The notes under the pieces were generated by a model, which was not told the origin of the DNA, ran no database searches, and saw only the letters and a program-made list of their open reading frames with translations. The translations under genes were made by a program, and so were the position numbers. From Larix kaempferi (taxonomy: Eukaryota > Streptophyta > Pinopsida > Pinales > Pinaceae), in contig BSBM01001026.1 of the NCBI GenBank assembly GCA_027924585.1, positions 796,501-860,500 on the forward strand: a DNA stretch of 64,000 nucleotides, written 5' to 3'. Positions 46,001-58,462 of this stretch are shown here, one piece after another (within the stretch, counting starts at the first letter, position 1; each line of letters begins with the position of its first letter).

Positions 46001-47650
46001 TGAAGGTTATGCTTTGCATTGATAAACACTAATTGTTGTTATCAACATTAAAGCATTAGGTTCAAACGTCTTAATGCTAGCTTATCGCCACTTGAATGCA
46101 ATGGCAGAGTAATAGAAGCAAAGGGCAGATGTGATGAACTAGAGTGGTAATGTGGAAAACAACATATCAATCCTTTTGAAAAAGATTTAAATTTTTTTTG
46201 CATAGTTCGGATTCAAATTTTTATTTTTGGAGTAAAAAGAATTCAAAAAAAAAAGTTTGGCAAACATTTTGCATAGTTTGGAATATTTTCTTTTCATTGG
46301 AATGACCTTAAAAACACCTTAAGAATCTTTAGGGGATAGATGAAGTCGACATGAGCCAAATTTTTTGCATTTGAAATTTGCTTACAAATTCTTTTTCTTC
46401 TTAAATATCAATTTTTTATTCTTTTGAAAAAATATAAAAAGCTTGCATAATTTGGATTAAAAAAGAGATTAAAAACTTTTGATTATGTTGAAGACCATGT
46501 CGACATAAACGTTGAATTCCAAAACAAACCATAAATCTTTCCAAATTGGTCAAAAAAGCTCATTTCCAAAGTTTATGAAGTTTTTGTATGTTTGGATTCA
46601 AATCTTTGTGTTAAAAAGTTTTGTATGTTTGGATTCAAATCTTTGTGTTAAAAAGTTTGAAAAGTTTTCAAACGTTTTGCATAATTTCTTTTCAAGTCAT
46701 TAATTTTGGACTAAAACAAAAAGAAAAAAATTTGCAATTTTTTTTTTACATAGTCCAAAATGTTGATTTGAAATCTATAGTTTTGAACAAATAGGAAAAA
46801 AAAATGAATTTTGTTTTACAAAGCTTGAGAGGTTTGGATTAAATTGACATATGCTTGGAGTTGTGTACCTTTGAAGGCGCCATCCACACATATTTGCATT
46901 GAAAAACTAAGCATTGAACATTACTCTTTGAGTCATTTTGAAAATATTTCCCCTCCAAAACTGAATACAAACTTTAATTTAGTTAATTTAGTTTTGGTTG
47001 TTTAGTATTTTCATGATCTTTATGCACAAATATAGAGGATTGTAGTGTCATATTTCAATTTTCTTGCGATAAATTGTGCATGAGCCACCGTATCCTCTTC
47101 ACTTGGGCCTTATGGCGATCTTGTGAATGAGAAAGTGGATCTCAAGTGCAATAGTATAGGATTTGATTTTTCAAGTATCTCATATCAAGTCACTGTATCC
47201 TCTTCACTCGCACCTTCGGGCGATCTTGTGAATGAGAAAGTGGATCTCAAGTGTAATAGTCTAGAATTTAATTCAGAAGCATTCCAAAGGGCTCTGCCTA
47301 TCCTCTTCACTTGAGATTTCGGGCGATCTTGTGAATGAGAAACAGGGATCCCCCATGTAATAGAATTAGATTCATGTTTACTTCAGATATCTGTTTGGAT
47401 TACATTGGTCTTTACACATCGATTATTATCCATATTTCAGAAAAAACTGTGCATGAACATAAGAAATTTACCAAAAACTTTGCATATCAGAAAGAAGCTC
47501 ATGAACCTCTAACTCTTCTTTTAGTTAGGATATTCATCGAACTGAAAGATAGCATAGTGAGCATATTGCATTGTGTGGTTCATTTTTTTTTTGAGTTGAA
47601 ACACCACCAGTTTCACTTCCACTCTTGAGACTAAGTAAACTACACTTAAA
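43069..47650 (+). other. Long non-coding leader or LTR-like region
   Basis: No protein motif on either strand. From about 44300 to 45700 the word ctctgc(g/a) recurs many times, as in aaaactctgcgttgaggg and acctctgcgtgaaatgg. Similar wording is found at 25690-26230 in the nested solo LTR. 46100-47000 is T/A-rich with a 40-bp duplication (gtatgtttggattcaaatct at 46585 and 46623). It probably is the LTR and/or leader of the plus-strand gag-protease element that follows. Confidence 0.4.
47091..47350. repeat. Tandem repeat of about 104 bp, three copies
   Basis: tatcctcttcact begins copies at 47091, 47196 and 47299. Each has gcgatcttgtgaatgagaaa about 30 bp on; the first two also share gtggatctcaagtg. 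Confidence 0.88.
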
Positions 47651-47653
47651 GTT

Positions 47654-47666
47654 GGCGCTTAATTTA
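47654..47666 (+). other. Possible primer binding site of the plus-strand gypsy element
   Basis: TTGGCGCTTAA contains TGGCGC, the core of PBSs used by many Tat/Athila-type elements, and lies about 860 bp before the gag start. An LTR end (actaca) would be 10 bp upstream. The match is short, so this is weak. Confidence 0.3.
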
Positions 47667-48509
47667 AAATTGACAAAATTTCGATTTTCATATCATCAAG
47701 AAGTTTAGGTTAGTGCCCTGGATTAGGTTTGGAGAGTTAACACTCCTGGGATGCAAAAATTTGAAACTAGCATTGATTAAAGAGAGTAAATCCACTAGTC
47801 GCAAAAAACACTTGTCGGGAAAGCGCTTCTGAAACATGCGTCAAGCATGAGGTCAATCTGGATAAGTAAGAGTGGTTCCCCCTTTTTGTTTATTTAGTGG
47901 GACATGATCTTATCGAGGGGATTCTATGTTCAGTGACAAGTCCTCGGGGTGACATCACTGTTTCTAGATTTTCTGGTAATGAGAGTTGTCCTCGATTTAC
48001 AACTGTCCGCCCGACCATCGATTGTGAAGTGATAACTTTAGTGGATATTCTTAGGATATCACATAGGCTATTGTGAGTGGGACACACTTTCAATACCTGA
48101 GATAGAATTTGAAACTTTTAATCCTTGGGAGGGTGAGTGGTCAAGAACCAACACTTGTACCCCTGGCGATTAAAGTTTATTGTAACTGTTTCTCACACCT
48201 TCGCTCCTGGCAATTGTATGAGGACATGAAATCCCTCAGCAGCTACTAGTTTCGGAAGGCGCTACAATCCATCTTTTCACTGAGCTTTGGTTCTTTGGAA
48301 AAGTAAGTTTGCTTGCTTCAAATCTCTAGGAAATTTTTACTGTGTGGACACTTTTCATTTTTTTGAGTTTAGACTGCCTTAGGATTGTTTGTTTGAAACT
48401 ATCATTTTTAACACATCCTTTTGTCAACTTCTTAGAAGTGGCTACTCTCCTGATCCACCAGTCACGACGGTAGCGAGGTGAGTCACCAGAAATTGAAGTC
48501 CATGCTACA

Positions 48510-50077
48510 TTGCAGAGACAGACACAAAAACCACATTCTAATGACTTGGAAATAGAACTGATTTTCAACTCAATTAACATTACTCAAGAAGAACAACATC
48601 AAATCAACACTGAGAATTCGTCATCACATCATGAATTGAATATTGACGTAGTTGATAACCTTACTCTAGTTGAAATTGAAACATTGAAACATGACACACA
48701 TGCTCATGAAATTCCTCCTCGAGTCTTTCAGAACCAGTTTCACTTACTATCCGTGATTCACTAGGTGATATCAAACCTCTTTCTGAAAGTTTGAATAACA
48801 TGCACAAATCAACAAGGGACCCCATGGATTTCTCAAACATTGGTTTTCCATATGGATCGGCTAATCAGGGTCAACATGCACGAGTAAACCAGAGTCCTCA
48901 TGGTATACAAAACACTTGTCCAAATTCTACTTCTGGGGGCAACCCTTCACCATGGAATGGTAATATTATTGGTGGAAGCAATGAACCATGGAACATTTAT
49001 GCCAATTGGGGCTATGCTCCTCAGATTAGTGGAAATTCCTCGGGGGGTTATCCTCTAACTTATCCTAACATAATGCCTAGTGAAAATCCACCTATCAACC
49101 CCATTCCGCCATAGAGTGCGGAGGTTTCATGAAGTATCCATTCTTCTTGGGGCCCACCTTCGCAAGGAGGAAATCAACCTTGGAATGCTAATATAAACCA
49201 AGGAAAGATTCAATGGAATGGTCCGATTCCAACTAGTAACCAATCTAATTGGGGCCCACCCCTGCAAAGGGGCAATCCACCCATGAATCCTATCCCGCAA
49301 TGGAATGGTAGTGTTCCACTGAGTAACCAATCTCCATAGAACATACCTCCACAAGGGGGAAATCCATACATGCAACCTAGTTCACAATGGACTTGGAAAC
49401 ATTCACCAAGTAACCAATCTTTTTGGATGCCACCTCCACAAGGAGGAAGTCAACCTTGGAATTATGTTCAATACCAAGTTCAACCACAATGGTGTGGTTG
49501 GGACCTAGGAAGTAACCAATCTTCTTGGGCCCCACCTCTACAAGGAGGCAATCCACCCATTGGTCATGTTTTAGGAAGTAGCCAAACTTCTTGGGGTCAA
49601 CCTCTGCAAAGGGGAAACCCACCTTGGAATTCTTATCACACCCAAGAACCACATCAATGGAGTGGCCAGGTTCTCGAAAGTAACCAATCTTTTTCGGGCC
49701 TAACCCCGCAAGGGGGCAATCCAACCATTAAATCCATTCCACCATGGAGTGGTCAGGTTTTAGAAAGTAACCAATCTTTTGGGAACCAACCTGCAAGACC
49801 TGCGTTTGATCCAGCTAGGATGCCACATGAACCTCATGTCAATGGTATGACGGATTCCGTCAACCATCTTGAACAGATTATCCCAGAGTTGGGACAAGTT
49901 TCTATTTACATTTCGCCACCCACACCTGGCCAAGCAATGCAGGAACCTACTAATCCCTCCAACAATTCCGACATCCTCACAGTCTCATCAATAGACCTTA
50001 GAGGAAAAAAGAAGAAGTACAACAGTAAGCAAAATGCTAACTCTGGGAAGGGAGATGCACCAATTGTGCTTCAATGA
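48510..50077 (+). pseudogene. Gag remnant with Q/P/G/N-rich repeats
   Basis: An N-terminal piece at 48510-48764 (NDLEIELIFNSINITQEE) is in one frame. From 48791 a second frame runs to 51037, broken by stops at 49112, about 49130, about 49337 and 50075. It encodes about nine copies of a 25-35-residue repeat whose core is SNQSxWxPPxQGGNPP. Later comes a basic GKKKKYNSKQNANSGKG that may bind nucleic acid. Low-complexity tails of this kind occur in gag of some plant gypsy elements, but I do not recognise this one. The downstream protease identifies it as retroelement-derived. Confidence 0.65.
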
Positions 50078-50101
50078 CATGGGAAACAACAACCCACTAT
50101 T

Positions 50102-51037
50102 TTGACACCGGTACCTCCGCCAGGGGGCAACCAACCAACCCCCCCACAAGGGGGCAATAATCCTAATGACAATGTCTTCATGTGCGATCCTGAGATGAAC
50201 ATTCAAACAAGACTTGATTCTTATGATGTCTCTCATAGTACACCATATCAGTCGAAATCACAACTAGATGGTTATCTATACATTGAGAAACCAACCATAG
50301 ACTTAGTACCACACCCCCCTAAAGGTGTTCTACGTAGAATAATGCATAATCGCAACACGCAAGCTACTCAGAACAGTAAAGTTCTTGAGGTTATAGCTCA
50401 AGTACCATGTGCCATGTCGGCCTTGGAGGTATTGCAATGTCATTCTGCGTCAAGAAAGGAACTATTGTCTACCATTTGTGTTGTTGATCCATCCGATGAG
50501 ACTTTGATCACATCAAACACAGACCATTCAATATGTAGGATCCTTCCCGAAGTTGCTTTTCAGATTAAAGTAATGACTCATGGTAAGAACATCTATCTAA
50601 CCATAGTAGATGAAGGGACCTCAGCTTGTGTAATGTCATTTCCATGTTGGCAAGCATTTGGATCACCCCTATCTATCGTAGAAGTTTCAAACCCAGCTAC
50701 TCAAATAACTTCGGTAGATTCGGATCAAAATATTCCCTTGATGGAGGAATATGATTCAGTTACTTGGCCCATTTGGGCTGTGAGATCTCCCAACTCACAT
50801 GACTTCTTGGATTACATTTTATCATCAAATGAAGATATCCTTGAAGTTGTAAACATTTGGTTGTACCCACCTAAGATCATCTTTTGTGGGGCCACTGGGA
50901 GCATACTTGATATAAGTCTACCCAAGTATAGGAGCATGATCTGCATGTTCCTCGGTCTTATCTGGTATATTTGGAAACTTGTATATAGGTTTAGGCCATC
51001 CCTTTGTAAAGATGCTTTTGAACCTTTTGCAACATAA
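50102..51037 (+). pseudogene. Gypsy protease remnant after gag
   Basis: This is the same frame as the repeat-rich gag. It opens with more repeats (PPPGGNQPTPPQGGNNP), then ATQNSKVLEVIAQVPCAMSA. Next is a retropepsin-like site: FQIKVMTHGKNIYLTIVDEG followed by TSACVMSFPCWQAFGSP. The active-site motif D-E-G-T-S sits where plant Tat-type proteases have DEGAS. 311 codons are open. After 51037 no RT, RNase H or integrase follows, so this copy is gag-protease only or was truncated. Confidence 0.75.
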
Positions 51038-52930
51038 AGTTTCCATAGGGTCGAACCTGTTGGAAATTGGTGGGTCAACCCTTCATATCTGTATTTTCCA
51101 CCATTCCGAAAGTAGAGCCTACCGAACATGGGACACCCTAGTCAGAACCCCATTGTCATTTTGGTGCCCATACTGAGTTATTCTTATAGGCCCGGGAGCC
51201 CTATTAGTCCCATCATGAATTGGAGTTTAAAACCACATATCTCTCTTTCATACATTTCTGACCATATCCTGATGGGCTCCCAATTTTTTGTCATTTTACA
51301 TAAGCTTGTGCTAAAATATCCACTTGAACATCCATGCAAACTGCTTCATTTCTTATTGCTTATGTTGCTTATTTTCCTGTATAGTCACTTTCTGTTACAA
51401 GATGCCTATAAACCATTGCTTATGTATATTTGACCCATACCCATGGAGGAAACCTCTGCAAGAGTGCACATAACTAGCTCAACCCTTGTTTGCAATATGG
51501 ATCTTTGCCTTGGCCTGACCCATGCCCTTGACATTTAGGCACATGCCCTTGAGACACTCGTTTCCTCTAATGTATCATAGCATGCTTTATTCTTTTTTCA
51601 AGCTAATAAATGAAAAAGGTTAAAAAAAATTGGAAAACACAAAAATCCAAAAAGGGAGAGACTTGAATCACTTCATATTATAAACTTCAAAGAAAACAAC
51701 AACAGTCAGTCTTTGTCACCCTTGAACACGGCACATAATTTTGTATCCACTGTCAGTACACCATCTACATTTTCCTTAGAAAACTGTACCAGTATTTTGA
51801 ACAGATCTCCACCGATGGGTTATCCTTCCCGTCACCAATGGAGCTTTCGTTAATGCATATGGCATTAGTGGATTTCATTAAGGTCGGTTACTCAAAGTCC
51901 TATGTTTCCAAGTGTCCATTCTACGTCGTGTTATGTGTTCAAGGGAGGTCCAAATCGAGTCGGCCATTCCTCAAATATTCCTGACCAATCATGTCGGCCT
52001 TTCTTGTGTTAGTATACAGTGTTGTATCTTGCATTTCTACCAAATTATATCATACTATTGATCTTTGTTTCATATCAGTTGATGTGGGATACATCAATTC
52101 CCTCCTTCCGATGGATCTATTCCTATCGACATCAAATCATCATCTAGGACATGGATCTAGAAACCCGAGAGTACCTTGGATCTTGCAGTCATTAGTGGCA
52201 GTTTTCCTCGCAAATGACAGTGGGTATACATCAATGACCCTTGATTATTTGATTCTACAAATGTTCGACTTCAGAACATCTATTCACACTTGCTAGTTTG
52301 TACTCAGTACCTTAGAGTCCATCATCATTATCGGTGGGTCTCTTCGCATCTGTTAACGGTATACATCAATGACCGGTAATCCGATGGTGTTTTATTATGC
52401 TCGACATCAGATCACTTATTCACATGATATAAACTCATACTATCGTCGATTTGTATTGAAGACCTTGGGAAAAACAATTGTATCACTCATCGATGCACTT
52501 CTCGAGTTGCGTAAGATTAGAATGCCATGTCAAAAGTTCAATAAAGACTTTGTTCTCGCACTCATCAAAGTGCATGTTTAGATTTTTAAAAAAAATTCTT
52601 TTGACATGGATCCACTATGTATTGTTCGTGGTCATGCTTGTTTATTGCTGAGCATGGGTATGCCCGCCTCAGGAACATATTATATATTTGATAAATTGCT
52701 ATGTTTTGTAGGTGTGATCCTCAATCCCGCGCCCGTGAGTTTTCCTTCCCTTATCCTTGCTTTGAACGATAAATGTATCAGTACAAAGAGTATCAGTATA
52801 AAGAGTATCAATATACCGAGTATACATTTCAGTGATGTATTGCGGCCCTTAGCTCTGCTTCGGACCTCACACATTAGGGGGCATCTATCTATTAACAATA
52901 AAATTGACACCCTTAACTAAGTGAAGGAGC
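51038..52930 (+). other. Downstream sequence without pol genes
   Basis: Several open frames of 65-105 codons (51128-51433, 51991-52296, 52606-52920) have no RT, RNase H or integrase motif. Direct repeats gtatcagtacaaagagtatc and aagagtatcaatataccgag lie at 52775-52825. Confidence 0.4.
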
Positions 52931-53149
52931 AACATATGTTTACCATGCACCCGCGATAGGAAGTCATGACACAAGTTCAATCAAAGATGAATCCTCTCTG
53001 AGAAATACATTAATGCATTAATTGTGTTTAAAACAGCCTAAGTGGAGCAAAAATCCTAAAAACTATTCAAAACTCAGTTTTCAATTGAAAATGATCTAAA
53101 ATCATGAAAATAGATTATCCCACACTCAAAAGAGAAACGTAAGGCTCAT

Positions 53150-53175
53150 TTCCCAATGCTATATAAGAAAAGCAT
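53150..53175 (+). promoter_or_regulatory. TATA-like promoter motif
   Basis: tgctatataagaaaagcatg stands in a purine-rich, LTR-like stretch (52940-53470) on the plus strand. It could be the U3/R border of a plus-strand LTR, but no second copy exists in the window to prove an LTR. Confidence 0.3.
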
Positions 53176-53572
53176 GGGAGGCATGGTAAGGGAGATCAGA
53201 AAAGCAAAGGCATGCTAAGGAGATTCTGAAGGAAGAAAAGAGCTCCAATTCTTCAAGAGAAAGGGTGAAGGAAGGAGAACTTATGGCAAGGGAGGAGGCA
53301 CTCACACCAGGATTCCTGGTAATCATGTATCTTCTCCATTGTTTTAGCATGAATTGATTCAAGTTTCTGCCATTTAAGAATTTTTTATGCTTATCATGCA
53401 TGATTTTAATTCCTAAATGATTTTAGATCTTAATGAGTTTTAATGAACGAATCTAGATCTTCAGATGCTTGTGATAATATTTTCATTTCTGACGTAGAGA
53501 CTCACCACCTCTTAGCAAAATAGTTTAATATGTGTAGACACAACCCTACACTAAATACTATTATCACAAGGC

Positions 53573-53593
53573 TTGACCAGCTCTGATACCAAA
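53573..53593 (-). other. Primer binding site of the 17-kb element
   Basis: The plus strand shows ttgaccagctctgataccaa, i.e. TGGTATCAGAGCTGGTC on the minus strand, 2 bp after the LTR end CCCTACA. TGGTATCAGAGC is the standard complement of the initiator tRNA-Met 3' end. Confidence 0.88.
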
Positions 53594-55466
53594 TGTAGGG
53601 ACCTCTCTTTTGTATACACTTACTTGAAAATTATTATAAACTTAAAACACAATATAACCATTATGATGCATAATCATTAATAAAACTTATCAAATTCGAG
53701 AACTAACAAAAACAAAATAACTATTACTGCAGGTCAAATCTGTTGCTGGAGGAGTAGTCGTTGTCAATCTGATCCTTCTTACCCTTGATGTCTACTTCAC
53801 TCATTGTGTCCCTCCAACAGAAGCTCGTTTAACCATAGGTGAAGCAACCGTTAGCTTCGCCACCCAACCATAGGCTTATGCTTTCAGTCGCATGGCCACC
53901 CCCGAGCTTTAGGTTGTAGAGCTCACACACAATAATCAAGAAACTCAGCTTGGGACTCCCCCCCCACCAAAATTTCCAGCCAAACCCTCAATAGAAGCAA
54001 GTCTTAAACTAATCCAATATTACGATAGCCATCCAGGATCTGGGTTCTTTACCCATTCCCAATGCCTTCCTTTTAAAGGAAAATTCCATGCGACACATGT
54101 CGCTTCATGCATAAATATATATTTTGTTAAATTTCTAATTTAATAATACTCACCCATCCATGTGTCAGTTTCTCTAGGAGATGCACCATAATTCCTAAGT
54201 TTGCTCATGTTTGTCCCCAATATATTTCACTTAACTCCTATTTTTGTGGTGTAGGTAGAGTTGACTAGGTGTCCATGCCTGAGATTCCATTTTGCTCCTA
54301 AATAAATATTTTTAATATTTTTAAATACTCAAAAATATTCTTTCATGTGCAAATGCATAAATAACCATTTCTAATATTTTAAATGCCAAAATATTCTTTT
54401 ATGTGCAAATGCATAAATAACAATTTGTAATGTTAAAAGTACTAAAAATGCATTTTCCTAAGTAAATGCTTTATGTGCAACTTATACGTTTTTAGGCCAT
54501 TAAGTTAACAATCATTTTTACTAGGATCTCGGTGCCACACCGTTGGACCTCCTTGTTCCTTAATTCATTTCCCCGACATGGAACCATTCTGTTGGGTCCA
54601 GTCATCAATCGTTTCCATTTCTCAGCAAGGTACCACATCGTCGGGTCCTTGCATCCACTCTTTCCGTTCTCGACAGGGTACCACATCGTCAGGCCCTTCT
54701 GCCACCATCCATTCATTTTGACTTGCGGGAACTTTATGTAGGGATTTCAGGAGTCGTTACCTTATATCCTCCGTATACACGCTATTAGGGACTAATGGCG
54801 TTGAGGAGTGAGTCCGTTCTCACTGCACGTCCCCCAACTCGTAAGAGAGCAGCTCCGTCGTGGCTCACCTCGTATGCCCTCACTATTTCCACTTAAGCAA
54901 ACGGATCAGTGCTTATCTGCTCATGCATGGTATTCCATCAGAAGTCGACATCGTCGTCCCTCTCCCCATGTGTGATTTATCCATACTCTACGACCCCTCA
55001 ATTCCCTTGTGTGCCCGTCGGTGAACCATTTCACCTGCCACTACACACATTTCTCACAAACATATATTAGTAGTATTGTGCTCAATTATCATAATATGAT
55101 TCATAAATATGTTATTTCGTTAAGCATTTATGGTTTACTCATAACATTACTCATTCGTCTAATCAGAAATGCATCTAGTCAATACTTACTTTCTTCGTTC
55201 TAATAAGATAATCAATCATACAACTAGTCGTTAAGCATCATTCATATGTACCATTTTCATAATCAAAGTTAATCATTAAACAACATGTAATCATCCATTT
55301 ACATCAACAATCCAGATACACATATATCATTATTTTATTGATTCACAATTAGTCGTAGTCGTGAATATACTCAATATAACATCAAGGGGTCATTTTATTA
55401 ATGTTTCAATCAGTCGGGTCACTCAATAGGTTCCCTCAAGGTCTGCAGTAGTCTAGGGGAACTACA
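53594..55466 (-). repeat. 5' LTR of the 17-kb element
   Basis: 1873 bp; the plus strand reads tgtagggacctctctttt ... taggggaactaca. It pairs with 38408-40282. Terminal TGTAG...CTACA inverted repeats are intact. Confidence 0.93.
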
Positions 55467-57710
55467 TAGTGCTCATATTTGTATAAGCATGGAGGTAATG
55501 TAGCCTCGAAATAGTCAATATAAATACACCCTCTATCAACAACAACATAGTAAGATGGTTAGCAAGCATGATCAAAGGTAGATGAGATCGATGCTAGAGA
55601 AAGTATAGAAGAGGAGTTAGGATTTCTTAATGGCCTCCACTTGTTAGATAAATTGGCCTTGTTATTCCTAGTCTTGGAAACAAAAATAAATAATTCTCGT
55701 GAAATCTATTGGATCTTAAATGGATGAATATAAAATTTGTCACCTAGTTTGAGCTTTTGGGGTCAGAAGATTGGGTAAATTGGCTTGTAGGGACCATTTT
55801 ATGTGCATGTCTCCTTTTTCGTATTTGGGGTATGAAACTTTTGGGGCTTATTTGATGGTTTAAATAATGTTTTATTGGGGTCAAAAGTTTAGTGATATAC
55901 ACTTTGGTTCCTTTCCAACGGTCCAAAAATCGCCTCAAGCAGAGTTCGTATGCATTAAAATTTATGCATCCCACAAGTTTACCTATCTAGTTGATCGCCA
56001 TAGTATCAAGTGGAATCCATGTCACACATGTGGATCTATTCAAATGTGTACCTTCAAGAAAATTCTAGAAGGAGAAAAACCCTAAACCCTCATCATGAGT
56101 TAGGGCATTGAAAAACCCTAAAATTAGCCCTAAACGACTATCGAGATATGTTAAATACTAGGATATCAACAGAAGAAGGGAGTTCCATTATTTTAATGTA
56201 TTGTATTATTCCATAGTTGAGCAACAACATGGGAATGGATGTTAGAGTAGAAGAGATGAGATAGGAGATCACATAGTAGCCATTCTAGGTGGAGAGTCGT
56301 AGATAACTCCATAGAGGGTACCATTTCCTTTGTATTTTCAATTTCACATAAAGAGTAGGGCATAGTCCTCATTCCTCGATGGATTTTTCTCCATAGTGTG
56401 ATTTTTCATGATATATCTTGTGTTATTGTGTGGATTATGTACTTATTTTCTCTATTTATTCTTGTTTCAATTTTGGTTATTTGACATTCAATAAAAATAA
56501 GCTAATAAAATAAGAACTAAGTTGTAAGATGCATTGTGACAAAATGTTCTCGTGAAATATCCATGGAAGTTTAGAGATCATTATTGCAACATTTAGAAAA
56601 CATTCACCTTTCCCTCCAACCACAAGGATGCTATTTGTGTCAATTTTTCCAAATTGGTAATTATAAAAGGGATCAACAATGCTTGGCTATAGTTTAAACA
56701 TTCTATGAATTGTTTCTTTTTCATCCATTCAAAATAAAAACAAGGGGAAGTTTTTTTTTCTTCCTAACATCCAAGAAGAATATTTTTGGTTGTTGGATTT
56801 GCAAATATCAATTGTCAATATTTCAAAATTAGATTGCAATAGGGGTATTAATGGGTGTTAAACCTATTTCTGAATTAAAAACAATGATTTCAACAATCCA
56901 AAATTACATTTTCAATAGAGATTTTATGATCGAATTCTAGTGATGGAAAATAAAAAAAGGTCGAAATTGTAGAAATTTAATCCTTCTTATTTATTAATAT
57001 ACTCAATTAAATATATAATTCCAATATAAATTCTTGAATTGGAAATTGAAAGGAGGATTGGATGGTTGAGATATGTTCAATCCATGTTCAATCATCATGT
57101 CCCATTTAAACTTGGCCATCTAATCATTCATCCCTATCAATAAAACACATTTTAATGCACTTTATTACTTACATGCTTTTCATCTCTCTACTGCCAAGTT
57201 TCTCATGGATCTTTATCTTCCACTCACCTATTTTTCTCTTCATCCATCATTTCTACATTAATTACCAAATGCGAACAATATATGCATTCAAATTTTTATG
57301 TTTGCCTATGTTATAAATATGTTCTTAGTCTTGCATGGTTGTGTTGATAACATAGGAAAATAGGAAAAATGATACTATAGGAAATGTACTAAACTTATTA
57401 AGAAAAAAAGTAAGAAATGTACTAAACTTATTAAAAAAAAAGTGAAAACATCTTTGTTGGGATTGCATAAGTTATTACATGAATACAACAATTTTTTTAA
57501 GATGACGGAGAGGATGAATCTTAAGAGTGAAGAATTGTTTAACATAATTAGTGTAGATGAAAATGATTGATAATATGCATGTCCTTTTAAAGTGCTATAT
57601 ACCTATTATCATTCAACGATCGTGATTTAAGAGTTCATATATTAGTATACTCATTTGTCAAAATGATAGCATGATTAGTCATCCATATCTTGTATAAAAT
57701 GGCCATATTT
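55467..57710. other. No gene seen between the two LTR elements
   Basis: 2.2 kb flank of the 17-kb element, AT-rich; open frames up to 78 codons without motifs. It ends in tattt (57706-57710), the target site of the copia element. Confidence 0.45.
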
Positions 57711-57965
57711 TGTTAGAAATAGTAATTACTTCAGTTAGCTTTAGCTTTTACTTGAGTTACTATTTAGAAGTTCAGTTAATAAATGCAACAGCATGCTTTG
57801 CATCATGCAAAAGCTAGGTTAGAGATTTTAGGGTTTTCCATAAGTATTTAAATACACATTACATTATTGTTTGTATTACATCAGTTGATCTCCGTTTATG
57901 AATAAAGATTGAAGAGCCGTAGCTCATTCCGCATTATCTTTGTTTATTTCTGCCTCCAACCTTCA
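57711..57965 (+). repeat. 5' LTR of the copia element
   Basis: 255 bp, TGTTAGAAATAG ... CCAACCTTCA. A TATA-like tatttaaatacac lies near 57845 and a poly-A-signal-like aataaaga near 57900. It differs from the 3' LTR at five substitutions and one indel by my count. Confidence 0.97.
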
Positions 57966-57968
57966 GTT

Positions 57969-57980
57969 TGGTATCAGAGC
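57969..57980 (+). other. Primer binding site of the copia element
   Basis: TGGTATCAGAGC, three bases after the LTR, is the classic complement of initiator tRNA-Met. Confidence 0.95.
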
Positions 57981-58462
57981 ATAGGAGAAGATCAAATTGG
58001 TAGCATCAATTTCCGGAGAAGCCAAAGCCATAGCTTTGAAGAATTTGTAATTTTTTTTGAAGAATTTTTTTTTGGAGAAATTATTAAAAAAAAAAAAAAT
58101 TTGGAGTACCGTGCCCTCCCTATAGTCCACAGAGCGGTACTTTAGGAACTATCGCACCCACAGTATAGTCTAAAGCGCGGTATTTTGGGGAGTTACGAGG
58201 TAAAAAATCTCGATTTCACTGCGGCCTCTCCCTAGGACAAAGAGCGGTAATTGAAACAAAGCGGCATTTTTGGACAAGTGCAAATTTTTTTTTACTTTAT
58301 GTGATTGTTTTTTGACTTTCACGTAGTTATTGAGTAAGAATTTTTTCTTTTTACAAGAGAAGAAGATATTTGAAGATATTTTTCAAATCTTGTTTAAGAG
58401 GGAGAATTATTATTTGTTTTAAAAAAAAAAAAAAAAAAGGGAGATTATTTTGAATAGAGCCA
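57981..58462 (+). other. Untranslated leader of the copia element
   Basis: Non-coding, with A-rich tracts. A motif agcggta is repeated in variants at about 58133, 58171, 58243 and 58260, each near cctccctatagtcc-like or ctaaag words. It may be a packaging or dimerisation region; that is inference. Confidence 0.5.

Larger units (their letters stand above)
38408..55466 (-). mobile_element. 17-kb LTR retrotransposon (Ty3/gypsy-like), minus strand, with mosaic interior
   Basis: Two LTRs of about 1.87 kb in the same orientation bracket 13.3 kb. On the minus strand a PBS follows the 5' LTR (near 53592) and a PPT precedes the 3' LTR (near 40290). The right flank is tagtg (55467-55471). The left flank tagtg overlaps the LTR by a TG that could have been lost from a TGTG run, so a TAGTG target duplication is likely. 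The sequence just before the 3' LTR (cttcgagatgaagttct) resembles the end of chromovirus-type elements. No minus-strand gag or pol survives inside. Instead there is plus-strand gag-protease sequence and a SINE, so other insertions have replaced or displaced the original coding part. Confidence 0.75.

Noticed and set aside
48510-53480. Plus-strand gypsy element with identified LTR pair
   Set aside because: A TATA-bearing LTR-like stretch (52940-53470) and a TGGCGC site (47655) were noted, but no two matching LTR copies flank the gag-protease frame, so I did not call element borders.
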